Shown here: positions 22,195-30,097 of the stretch, piece after piece
Layout: each line of letters starts with the position of its first letter
Position numbering within the stretch: the first letter of the stretch is position 1
Assembly: GCF_918697865.1 (NCBI RefSeq)
Contig: NZ_CAKKMV010000009.1
Location: 62,001-126,000, forward strand
From: Massilia sp. Bi118
GTDB lineage: Bacteria > Pseudomonadota > Gammaproteobacteria > Burkholderiales > Burkholderiaceae_D
Length of the DNA: 64,000 bases
Direction of reading: 5' to 3'
Notes under the pieces: model-generated
What the model saw: the letters and a program-made list of their open reading frames with translations, nothing else
Database searches by the model: none
What the model was told of the DNA's origin: nothing
Translations under genes and position numbers: made by a program

Positions 22195-23337
22195 ATGCGC
22201 GACACAAGCAGCCGCCTGGCTTCGCTCGACGCCTTCCGCGGCTTCACGATCGCCGCGATGGTGCTGGTGAATAACCCGGGCGACTGGGGCAAGCTCTACT
22301 CCCAGCTCGAACACGCGAAGTGGAATGGCTGGACCTTCACCGACTGCATCTTCCCCTTCTTCCTCTTCATCGGCGGCGTCGCGATGGCGCTGTCGCTGGG
22401 TCGCCTGGCTGCTCTAGGTGCCGACAAGCCCAAGCTGCTGGCCAAGCTGGCCAAGCGCGCCGCGCTGATCTTCCTGATCGGCTTCCTGCTCAACTTCATG
22501 CCATATTTCAATGTCGAGAAGGTGCGCATTCCCGGGGTGCTGCAGCGGATCGCGCTGTGCACGCTGCTGGCCGCGCCCATCGTCGTCTACTGCGGCTGGC
22601 GCATGCAGCTGGCCATCATCGCCGCGCTGCTGACCCTGTACAGCGTGCTGATGCTGCTGGTGCCGGTGCCCGGCATCGGCGCCGGGGTCTTGGCCCCGGG
22701 ACAGGACTTCGGCGCCTGGATCGACCGTTCCCTGCTGGGCAAGCACCTGTGGGTGCAGAGTAAAACCTGGGATCCGGAAGGGCTGGTGTCGACCCTGCCG
22801 GCCCTGTGCAGCCAGCTGTTCGGCGTGCTGGCCGGGCGCTGGCTGGCGACGAACATCAACCGTACCGAGCAGACCGTCTGGATGCTGCTGGCCGGCCTGT
22901 TGTGCGTCTGGATCGGCGTGATCCTGGATACCATCTTGATGCCAATTAACAAGAGCCTGTGGACCCCGTCCTATTGCTTCCTGATGACGGGCTGGGCCTT
23001 GGTCGTGTTTTCCGCCTTCTACTGGCTGCTGGACGTGAACCCCTACGCCGGCGTGCGCGAGCTTGCTGCGCGCTGGAGCAAGCCCTTCATCATCTATGGC
23101 ATGAATGCGCTGTTCATCTTCGCGCTGTCGGGTTTCCTGGCCAAGATGTTCGGCTTTATCAAATTCACCCAGCCGGACGGCAGCCTGCGTTCGCTGGGCA
23201 AGACCCTGTATGCGCCGATTGCCGCGCTGCCGATCGGGCCCGTGAACACCTCGCTGCTGCACGCAGTGCTGTTCAATGCCCTGATGTTCGCGGTGGCCTG
23301 GGCCATGTGGCGCAAGAAGTGGTTCGTCAAAGTCTAA
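22195..23337 (+). CDS. nagX: NagX/HGSNAT-type transmembrane acetyltransferase
   Basis: The 380-aa protein has about 10 predicted membrane helices and begins with LASLDAFRGFTIAAMVLVNNPG, the signature of the heparan-alpha-glucosaminide N-acetyltransferase family (COG4299, DUF5009-related). TFTDCIFPFFLFIGGVAMALS follows. In proteobacterial GlcNAc regulons NagX is predicted to acetylate glucosamine across the inner membrane. Here it may restore N-acetylation of deacetylated wall sugars before import. The activity is inferred. Confidence 0.85.
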   Translation: MRDTSSRLASLDAFRGFTIAAMVLVNNPGDWGKLYSQLEHAKWNGWTFTDCIFPFFLFIGGVAMALSLGRLAALGADKPKLLAKLAKRAALIFLIGFLLNFMPYFNVEKVRIPGVLQRIALCTLLAAPIVVYCGWRMQLAIIAALLTLYSVLMLLVPVPGIGAGVLAPGQDFGAWIDRSLLGKHLWVQSKTWDPEGLVSTLPALCSQLFGVLAGRWLATNINRTEQTVWMLLAGLLCVWIGVILDTILMPINKSLWTPSYCFLMTGWALVVFSAFYWLLDVNPYAGVRELAARWSKPFIIYGMNALFIFALSGFLAKMFGFIKFTQPDGSLRSLGKTLYAPIAALPIGPVNTSLLHAVLFNALMFAVAWAMWRKKWFVKV

Positions 23338-23353
23338 GAAAAGAGGAGTAAAG

Positions 23354-24964
23354 GTGCAAGCTAATCAACAACGACGCGCGTTCGCGCTTGCGGGAGTCGC
23401 CGGCGCGCTGGCGCTGAGCGGGCTGTTCTCGGCCTGTACCACGACCCCGGGCGCGGGCAAGATCGCCACGGCCGGCGCCGGCGATGGCGAGACGCCGCCG
23501 CCCGCGCCGCGCGAATTCCGCGCCGTCTGGGTCTCGACCGTCGCCAACATCGACTGGCCCAGCAAGCAGAACCTGAACGCCGCCCAGCAGCAGGCGGAAG
23601 CGATCGCCATCCTCGACCGCGCCAAGGCGATGAACCTGAACGCCATCGTGCTGCAGGTACGCCCCTCGGCCGACGCCATCTACGCATCAAAGATCGAACC
23701 GTGGTCGGAGTACCTGACCGGCGCCCAGGGCAAGCCGCCGCAGCCCTGGTACGACCCGCTGAAATTCTGGGTCACGCAGGCGCACGCACGCGGGCTCGAG
23801 CTGCATGCCTGGTTCAATCCTTATCGCGCACGCCACAACATCGCCAGGTCGCCGGCGGCGCCGAATCACATTACCCGCACCAACCCGGCCGCCGTCAAAA
23901 CCTACGGCAAGTTCGAATGGATGGACCCGGGCGAGGAATCCGCCGTCAAGCAGACCCTGGACGTGGTGATGGACGTGGTGCGCCGCTATGACATCGACGG
24001 CGTGCACATCGACGATTATTTTTATCCCTACCCGATCGAGGCGCCCAATGCGACGGCCGGCAACGAGACCGCGCTGACCGGCAAGGCCGGCAAGACGGAA
24101 CTCGACTTCCCGGACGAGCCTTCCTGGAAGCGCTACCTGGCCCAGGGGGGCAAGCTGGACCGCGCATCCTGGCGCCGCCAGAACGTGAACCACCTGATCC
24201 AGGCCATGTACGAGGGCATCCACAAGGAGAAGAGCTGGGTGCGCTTCGGCATCAGCCCCTTCGGCCTGGGCCGCCCGGACCGCCGCCCGCCCGGCATCAC
24301 CGGTTTCTCGCAGTACGACAAGCTGTACGCGGACGCCGAGACCTGGCTGCAGAACGGCTGGCTCGACTACTTCACGCCCCAGCTCTACTGGTCGCTCAAG
24401 CAGCCGGGCCAGGCCTATGACCAGCTGCTCGACTACTGGATCGGCCAGAACACCATGGGCCGCCACATCTGGCCGGGCCTGTACACCAGCCGCATCGGCA
24501 TCGCGCCGCCGGCCAAGGATTGCCCGCCGCAGGAGATCATCGACCAGATCGCCGTTACGCGCTCGCGTCCGACGGCGGGCGGCCACGTCCACTTCAGCAT
24601 GGTCGCGCTGATGGAGAACCGCAAGGGCATCGCCGACCAACTGAAGACCATCTCCTACGCGACCCCGGCGCTGGTGCCTTCGACGCCCTGGCTGGGCAAG
24701 GCGGTGCCGGAAGCGCCTTCGGTGGCGGCCACGCGCAAGGGCAATGCCGTGCGCCTGAAGCTGGCGGCGGGCCGGGCGAACACCTTGTATGCGGTGTGGT
24801 CGCGCTTTGGCGGGCAGTGGAAGTTTACGGTGGTGCCGGCGGGGGTGAGCGAGTGGCTGGTGGCCGACGATGCGACCCTGGGGGCGGCGGACCTGGTGGT
24901 GGTGAGTGGGATTGACCGGCTGGGTAACGAGAGTGCGCGGGTGAAGGCCTGGAAGAAGTCCTGA
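23354..24964 (+). CDS. Family 10-like glycosyl hydrolase lipoprotein (DigH/YddW-related)
   Basis: The 536-aa product starts with GTG at 23354 (GAGGAGTAAAG upstream). A lipobox GLFSAC gives an outer-membrane lipoprotein. The catalytic region has FRAVWVSTVANIDWPS, LQVRPSADAIYAS, ELHAWFNPYRAR and DGVHIDDYFYPYP, the GHL10/DUF187 pattern. E. coli DigH (YddW) of this family cleaves peptide-free (denuded) peptidoglycan glycans at division sites. The C-terminal 100 residues resemble a fibronectin-like domain. It begins 16 bp after nagX. Confidence 0.88.
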   Translation: MQANQQRRAFALAGVAGALALSGLFSACTTTPGAGKIATAGAGDGETPPPAPREFRAVWVSTVANIDWPSKQNLNAAQQQAEAIAILDRAKAMNLNAIVLQVRPSADAIYASKIEPWSEYLTGAQGKPPQPWYDPLKFWVTQAHARGLELHAWFNPYRARHNIARSPAAPNHITRTNPAAVKTYGKFEWMDPGEESAVKQTLDVVMDVVRRYDIDGVHIDDYFYPYPIEAPNATAGNETALTGKAGKTELDFPDEPSWKRYLAQGGKLDRASWRRQNVNHLIQAMYEGIHKEKSWVRFGISPFGLGRPDRRPPGITGFSQYDKLYADAETWLQNGWLDYFTPQLYWSLKQPGQAYDQLLDYWIGQNTMGRHIWPGLYTSRIGIAPPAKDCPPQEIIDQIAVTRSRPTAGGHVHFSMVALMENRKGIADQLKTISYATPALVPSTPWLGKAVPEAPSVAATRKGNAVRLKLAAGRANTLYAVWSRFGGQWKFTVVPAGVSEWLVADDATLGAADLVVVSGIDRLGNESARVKAWKKS

Positions 24965-25004
24965 CCGTTAGCTTTCGATCCGTCATGCCGGGCATTGCCC
25001 GACC

Positions 25005-25130
25005 TGACTTCCCGCGAAAGCGGGAATCCATGCTGAGTGCCCGAAGTCGGTATGTCGATGACACTGCAGTATTTCCGATGTACTGAATTCTGTTGTTCAG
25101 TATGGGTTCCCGCCTTCGTGGGAACGACGG
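25005..25130. repeat. REP palindrome pair, class B
   Basis: In the 252-bp gap after the glycosyl hydrolase gene, TTCCCGCGAAAGCGGGAA plus CCATGCTGAG is mirrored about 60 bp later by TTCAGTATGGGTTCCCGCC and GTGGGAACGACG. Spacer motif CATGCTGAG/CTCAGCATG defines class B, also at 47940, 49332 and 59879. Confidence 0.8.
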
Positions 25131-25216
25131 CGGGGCGTCATAACCTTTAGTCATGCGCATACGCCCCCCTTTCATTCGCGTGCGCGCACCCTAGAGGCGT
25201 ACACTTCGCTTCGACC

Positions 25217-26152
25217 ATGATCCAACCCGAATCTCCCTCCACCCCTGCGCTCGGTCTCGGCATCGACGCCGGCGGCACCCAGACCCGCTGGGCGCTGGCT
25301 GCGCCCGGCGGCGGCATCCTCGCCGAGGGCAAGGTGGCGGGCTTGTCCGCTCTGCAGATGGGCACGCCGCACGGCCGCGAAACCGTGCACGCCACCTTTG
25401 CCGAGCTGGCCGCGACCGTGCTGCCGCACGGCGTGCCGGCGCGTGTGCAGGCCGGCCTGACCGGCTTCGGCGGCGACAGCGAACAGCTGCAGCGCTGGCT
25501 GGCCGAGCTGCTGCACATGGAGGCGGCCGATATCCACTTCTGCAGCGATATGGAAATCGCCTACCGCGCCAGCTTCGCGCCGGGTGAGGGCTACCTGGTC
25601 TACGCCGGCACCGGCTCGATCGGCGCCTTCATCGACCGCGACGGTACCTTCCACCGTGCCGGCGGCCGCGGCGTGGTGCTGGACGATGGCGGCGGCGGCT
25701 TCTGGATCGCGAAAGAGGCGCTGCGCCACATCTGGCGCCTCGAGGACGAGCGTCCCGGCGCCTGGCGCGCCTCGAAGATGGCGCAGGCCGTATTCGACTA
25801 CGTCGGCGGCGATGACTGGGCATACTCGCGCCAGTTCATCTACGGCCAGGAACGCGGCGCCGTCGGCAAGCTGGCGCTGGCCGTGGCCGCCACCGCCGAC
25901 CAGGACCCGGCCGCCGGCGCCATCCTGCGCAATGCCGGCCGCGAACTGGCGCGCCTGGCGCGGGCATTGATCAGCCGCTTCGGGCCGCGGCCGGTGGCGG
26001 TGTCGGGCCGCGCCGCCGAGTTGCACCCGTCCATCGTCGCGGCGATGCGCGACCTGCTGCCGGCCGGACTGGAATTCAGCCAGACCTCGGGCGGCGCCCA
26101 TTACGCGGCGGCGCGCATGGCGGTCGAGCTGCCTTCCACCCCTGCGGCATAA
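25217..26152 (+). CDS. BadF/BadG-type amino-sugar kinase (GlcNAc/MurNAc kinase)
   Basis: The 311-aa ASKHA-fold kinase has phosphate motif 1 LGIDAGGTQTRWAL, a second DMEIAYRASF, and YAGTGSIGAF with DDGGGGFWIAKEALR. The family covers N-acetylglucosamine kinase and the MurNAc/GlcNAc kinase MurK. With murQ, an ampG-like permease and no murP-type PTS in the cluster, a kinase making MurNAc-6-P is the missing step, so MurNAc is a likely substrate. GlcNAc is the alternative. The substrate is inferred. Confidence 0.85.
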   Translation: MIQPESPSTPALGLGIDAGGTQTRWALAAPGGGILAEGKVAGLSALQMGTPHGRETVHATFAELAATVLPHGVPARVQAGLTGFGGDSEQLQRWLAELLHMEAADIHFCSDMEIAYRASFAPGEGYLVYAGTGSIGAFIDRDGTFHRAGGRGVVLDDGGGGFWIAKEALRHIWRLEDERPGAWRASKMAQAVFDYVGGDDWAYSRQFIYGQERGAVGKLALAVAATADQDPAAGAILRNAGRELARLARALISRFGPRPVAVSGRAAELHPSIVAAMRDLLPAGLEFSQTSGGAHYAAARMAVELPSTPAA

Positions 26153-26189
26153 TCATCAATACCAAACACTCGACGAGACCCAAGCACCC

Positions 26190-27116
26190 ATGAAGACCCT
26201 TGCCGCCACCCTCCTGATCGCCCTGCTGGCAGGCTGCGCCACCGGCCCGCAATACGACAAGACCTATACGGCCAAGGGCCAGAGCTCGCGCGCCCGCTTC
26301 CTGGTGCTGCATTACACCGTCGGCGACCGCGCGTCTTCGCTGAAGACCCTGACCGAGGCGCAGGTGAGCGCCCACTACATGGTCACCGACGATCCCAAGC
26401 CGGTCATCTACAACCTGGTCGACGAGAAGAATGCCGCCTGGCATGCCGGCAATTCGAGCTGGAAGAACTATACCCAGCTGAACAACAGTTCGATCGGCAT
26501 CGAGATCGTCAACTCGGGCTGGAAGGACACCCCGAACGGCCGCGTCTACGCGCCTTTCCCGCAATCGCAGATCGACGCCATCATTCCGCTGGTGCGCGAC
26601 ATCGTCACACGCCACCACATCACGCCGGAGAACGTGCTCGGCCACAGCGACATCGCCCCGCTGCGCAAGCAGGACCCGGGTCCGATGTTCCCGTGGAAGC
26701 AGTTCGCCGACGCCGGCCTGGTCGTGTGGCCGGACGCCGCCCGCGTCGCCCTCGTGACGCCGATCTTCCAGACCCAGCTGCCGGACGTGGCCTGGTACCA
26801 GAAGAAGCTGGCCACCTGGGGCTATGGCCTGGTCCAGTCCGGCAACCTGGACGAGCAGACCCGCACCGTGCTGTCGGCTTTCCAGATGAAATACCGTCCT
26901 GCCAACATCGACGGCATGCCGGACGTCGAGACAGCGGCCCTGCTGGAAGCGCTGACCAACCCGGCCGGCCCGCTGCCGCCGGTACCGGTGCCGCCGCCCG
27001 TCATCGGCGTGCCGGGCGTGCCGCCGGTGGAGCCGGTTCCGGCTCCGGTAGCGGCCCCAGCCGTGGTCGATCCGACTGCCGTTCCCGCAACACCGCCTGT
27101 AAAAGACCAGCATTGA
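26190..27116 (+). CDS. amiD: N-acetylmuramoyl-L-alanine amidase lipoprotein (AmiD type)
   Basis: The 308-aa lipoprotein (lipobox LLAGC, Cys16) carries an Amidase_2 domain with zinc ligands suggested by VLHYTV (H41) and GHSDIAP. A small peptidoglycan-binding domain follows near residues 200-255 (YGLVQSG...VLSAFQMKYRP), then a Pro/Val-rich tail. AmiD removes stem peptides from MurNAc, including anhydro forms, in the periplasm and outer membrane. It would generate the denuded glycans used by the DigH-like enzyme upstream. Confidence 0.93.
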   Translation: MKTLAATLLIALLAGCATGPQYDKTYTAKGQSSRARFLVLHYTVGDRASSLKTLTEAQVSAHYMVTDDPKPVIYNLVDEKNAAWHAGNSSWKNYTQLNNSSIGIEIVNSGWKDTPNGRVYAPFPQSQIDAIIPLVRDIVTRHHITPENVLGHSDIAPLRKQDPGPMFPWKQFADAGLVVWPDAARVALVTPIFQTQLPDVAWYQKKLATWGYGLVQSGNLDEQTRTVLSAFQMKYRPANIDGMPDVETAALLEALTNPAGPLPPVPVPPPVIGVPGVPPVEPVPAPVAAPAVVDPTAVPATPPVKDQH

Positions 27117-27175
27117 TGCTTTCCGGCAGCGCCACTTTTACGTATCCTTCTCGTTCTACTTGAAGGAATAGAGCG

Positions 27176-28081
27176 ATGCGCCTGCGCCATATCGAAGTTT
27201 TCCACGCCATCATGCAGGTCGGCACCATCAGCGGTGCCGCCCAGGTTCTCCACATCTCGCAGCCGGCCGTGACCAAGGTGCTGCAGCATGCCGAGCTGCA
27301 GCTGGGCATGCCGCTGTTCGAACGCGTGCGCGGCAAGCTGTATCCGAAGCCGGAAGCGCACCGCCTGTTCGCCGAGACCGAGAAATTGAACCGCGACCTG
27401 CAGGGCATCCGCCGCCTTGCCGCCAGCCTGAAAAACCGCGCCGGCGAGACCGTGCGCCTGATCTCGACGCCGACCATCGCCATCAGCGTGCTGCCGGCCG
27501 CGCTGACAATGTGGCGCCGCGATTTTTCCCAGACCCGGTGCGAACTGGCGACCTTCCACACCAGCGAGATCGTGAACGCGCTGCGCCTGGGCGAGGCCGA
27601 CCTGGCGCTGTCGCTGCAGGACCCGCGCCATCCCGGCATCGAAGCCGAGCCGATCGCTGCGGGCAACCTGATGGTGATGGCGCCCAAGGGCACCTGGTCC
27701 GAGGAAGAATGCCGCGAACCGATCACGCCGAGCGGCCTCAAAGGAGAATTGATCGGCCTCGCCGACCGCGATCCGCTCGGCGAGATGGTGGTCGCCGCCT
27801 GCGAAGCCCAGGACGTGCATCCCGTGTTCCACACCGTGGTGCAGACCTACCAGATCGCCCGCTCGCTGGTCGAAGCGGGCGCCGGCAGCGCGGTGCTCGA
27901 TCCGTTTACGGCGGCATCCGCGGCGCGCGACAAGGTGCAATGCCGCCAGTGGGCGCCGGCGATCCCGGTCCAGCTCTACCTGCTGACGGCGAGCCACGCG
28001 CCGCTGTCGCATGGCGCGCGCGAGCTGGCCAACTGCATCGGCGCGACCGCGCGCGCATTGTTAGATAAAGGAAGTTCATGA
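27176..28081 (+). CDS. LysR-family transcriptional regulator
   Basis: The 301-aa protein has an N-terminal winged helix (MRLRHIEVFHAIMQVGTISGAAQVL...ISQPAVTKVLQHAE in shorter pieces) and a LysR substrate-binding domain. It starts 59 bp after the amidase and overlaps the dipeptidase gene by 4 bp. An activator or repressor of the wall-salvage operon is likely; ligand unknown. LysR AmpR responds to muropeptides, but this gene is not divergent to a beta-lactamase as classical ampR is. Confidence 0.88.
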   Translation: MRLRHIEVFHAIMQVGTISGAAQVLHISQPAVTKVLQHAELQLGMPLFERVRGKLYPKPEAHRLFAETEKLNRDLQGIRRLAASLKNRAGETVRLISTPTIAISVLPAALTMWRRDFSQTRCELATFHTSEIVNALRLGEADLALSLQDPRHPGIEAEPIAAGNLMVMAPKGTWSEEECREPITPSGLKGELIGLADRDPLGEMVVAACEAQDVHPVFHTVVQTYQIARSLVEAGAGSAVLDPFTAASAARDKVQCRQWAPAIPVQLYLLTASHAPLSHGARELANCIGATARALLDKGSS

Positions 28082-28701
28082 GTATTACGGGTCCCTTGAT
28101 GGTCGCCAGCGAAGACATCGCCGGCGATCCCGAGTTCCGTCACCTCTCCACCATCGCCGGCATCGCCGTCGACCTGCGTTACGCCACCCCGAACAACTTC
28201 ATCGGCCGCGACCTGTATTCGCCCTACGACTGCGCCTGGCTGCACGTCGATGCCGCCGCCGCGCTGGAGCGGGTAGTGGCCTGGTTGCATGCAAAGCGCC
28301 CCGGCTGCACCGCCCTGATCCTGGACGCCCTGCGCCCGCAGCGCGTGCAGCAGCAGCTGTGGGACGCGCTGGAGGGCACCGGCCTGCAGATGTACCTCGC
28401 GAATCCGGAGCGCGGCTCGATCCACTCCTACGGCATGGCGCTCGACATCACCATCCTCGACGAAGACGGCCGCGAGCTCGATATGGGCACCGGCTTCGAC
28501 GACATGACCGAACTCTCGCACCCGAAGCTGGAAGAAGGCTTTTTGCAGACCGGCGCCCTCACCGAAGCGCAGGTCGCGAACCGCCATCTGCTGCGCGAAG
28601 CGATGTTCCAGGCCGGCTTCGTCGGCATCAATACCGAGTGGTGGCACTTCGATTGCGGCGACCGCAACCTGGTGCGCCAGACCTTCCGCCGCGTACTCTG
28701 A
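28078..28701 (+). CDS. ddpX: D-alanyl-D-alanine dipeptidase (VanX/DdpX family)
   Basis: The 207-aa peptidase M15 protein has the zinc and catalytic motifs SIHSYGMALD (H116, D123) and EWWHFD (E187, H190), plus the conserved Arg in DALRPQ. It hydrolyses free D-Ala-D-Ala to D-alanine. No signal peptide is seen, so it is cytoplasmic as in E. coli DdpX. Free D-Ala could be consumed by the DadA-type enzyme at 17 kb. No vanA/H genes are present, so this is a catabolic role and not glycopeptide resistance. Confidence 0.93.
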   Translation: MSITGPLMVASEDIAGDPEFRHLSTIAGIAVDLRYATPNNFIGRDLYSPYDCAWLHVDAAAALERVVAWLHAKRPGCTALILDALRPQRVQQQLWDALEGTGLQMYLANPERGSIHSYGMALDITILDEDGRELDMGTGFDDMTELSHPKLEEGFLQTGALTEAQVANRHLLREAMFQAGFVGINTEWWHFDCGDRNLVRQTFRRVL

Positions 28702-28801
28702 TACCTAAAGGTTCCCGCGCACGCTTGAGCCAACTCATGCGTTCTGCATGAGCGAGCGCGAAAATCGTAGCCTTCGATACATCCAATAACAGGGAGGCGC
28801 G

Positions 28802-29530
28802 ATGAGAAGATTGAATATGGCATGCGCGGTGGCCGCCGTGACGGCAGCCATGCTGGCAGGATGCAGCACCGCAGACGGCAGCAACCCGCTGGCCTCGCGC
28901 AGCACGACGGTGGAGTACTACCGCGTATTCGATATCAAGACCGAGGTGCCCGCGCAGACGGTCGCCAGGGCGGCCACCGACGGCATCAACCGCAACGTCA
29001 AGGATGCGGTGGTCGCGACCCCGCCCGGGGTCGAGGCGACCGATCTGCCCGGCCATTTCAAGATCGCCGACCCGACCAGCGCGCCGCCGGGAGAGCCGGT
29101 GGCCAAGGGCCCCAGCTGCGACGGCGCTTCCTGGACCGCCAAGGCCACGCCACGCGTGCGCGGCACCGAGGACATGAACCTGGTCGCCTGCCTGTTCCCG
29201 TATAAAAACGGCTACCACCTCGACATGTACGCCGTCTTCACCAAGCCCGAAGGCGGCATCATGCAATGGCCGCGGCGCCTGGGCAGCGTCTTCCTGGGCA
29301 CGCCGGAAAAATTCACCGAGTCGACGATGATGGACGTGGTGCGCGCGATCCGCGAGGGCACCGGCGCCAACGTCTCGCTGGTGGAGGCGAAACCGAACCT
29401 GGCCGGCACGCCCTGGATGGAACCGGGCACGAACGCGCAGGCCAGCACGGCGACCGGTTCAGCCACAACGCCGACTGCCGCGCAGCCGGGTAGTGCGCCC
29501 GGCGCGGCGAAGCCGAGTTCGGTGCCGTAA
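28802..29530 (+). CDS. Lipoprotein of unknown function
   Basis: The 242-aa product has a signal peptide with lipobox MLAGC and no family I recognise. The middle (about residues 35-190) is a conserved-looking globular region with two Cys (PSCDGA and LVACLF). The last 40 residues are Ala/Thr/Pro-rich low-complexity sequence. It follows the dipeptidase gene by 100 bp with AGGGAGGCG before the ATG and converges on the GNAT gene. Function is not assigned. Confidence 0.8.
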   Translation: MRRLNMACAVAAVTAAMLAGCSTADGSNPLASRSTTVEYYRVFDIKTEVPAQTVARAATDGINRNVKDAVVATPPGVEATDLPGHFKIADPTSAPPGEPVAKGPSCDGASWTAKATPRVRGTEDMNLVACLFPYKNGYHLDMYAVFTKPEGGIMQWPRRLGSVFLGTPEKFTESTMMDVVRAIREGTGANVSLVEAKPNLAGTPWMEPGTNAQASTATGSATTPTAAQPGSAPGAAKPSSVP

Positions 29531-29536
29531 TAAGGC

Positions 29537-30097
29537 TTATTGCCTGAGCTGCAGCTGCATGGTTTGCTCGAGCAGTGGCGAGCCCGGACGGATCGGCTCG
29601 GGCGTGCCGACATTGCCGAAACCCTTGCGCAGGTAGAGCTGGATCGCCGCCTGGTTGTCGACTACGACGCCCAGCTGGACGAGGCGGGCGCCGATGGAGC
29701 GCGCCCAGGCCAGCGCTTCGTCCACCAGGGCGGCAGCCACGCCGCGGCCGCGCGCTTCCGGCGCGACCCACATCTGGAACAGGTTGACGATGCCGGCGTC
29801 CTTGGCGTCGCACTTGGCCCAGAGCAGGCCGAGCAGGGCGCCGTCCGGGCCGGCGGATTCCGCCACCAGCGGGCAGTCGCGGCTGGAAACCTCGGCGGCG
29901 GTCAGGCGCGCCATCCAGAGTTCCTGCGCCCAGGCTTCCTCGGCGGCGTAACTGCTGCCGAAGGCCTGGGGTGCGTCGGCCAGCGAGCGCAGGCGCAGGG
30001 CGCGGTAGGCCGGCCACTCGCGGGCCGTGAAGCGGCGGATGCGGATGCCGGCGGCGCTGCTGCTCGCGTTGCCGGCGGCGTGTTCCGGGCGGCTCAT
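29537..30097 (-). CDS. GNAT-family N-acetyltransferase
   Basis: The 186-aa protein shows the GNAT core: FQMWVAPEARGRGVAAALVDEAL (acetyl-CoA loop RGRGVA) and VDNQAAIQLYLRKGFG near the C-terminus. Substrate is unknown. It overlaps the dacB stop by 4 bp and lies last in the spmAB-dacB operon. Confidence 0.85.
   Translation of the reverse strand: MSRPEHAAGNASSSAAGIRIRRFTAREWPAYRALRLRSLADAPQAFGSSYAAEEAWAQELWMARLTAAEVSSRDCPLVAESAGPDGALLGLLWAKCDAKDAGIVNLFQMWVAPEARGRGVAAALVDEALAWARSIGARLVQLGVVVDNQAAIQLYLRKGFGNVGTPEPIRPGSPLLEQTMQLQLRQ

Noticed and set aside
28078-28701. VanX as a vancomycin-resistance determinant
   Set aside because: No vanH, vanA or regulator pair nearby; Gram-negative DdpX has a catabolic role.
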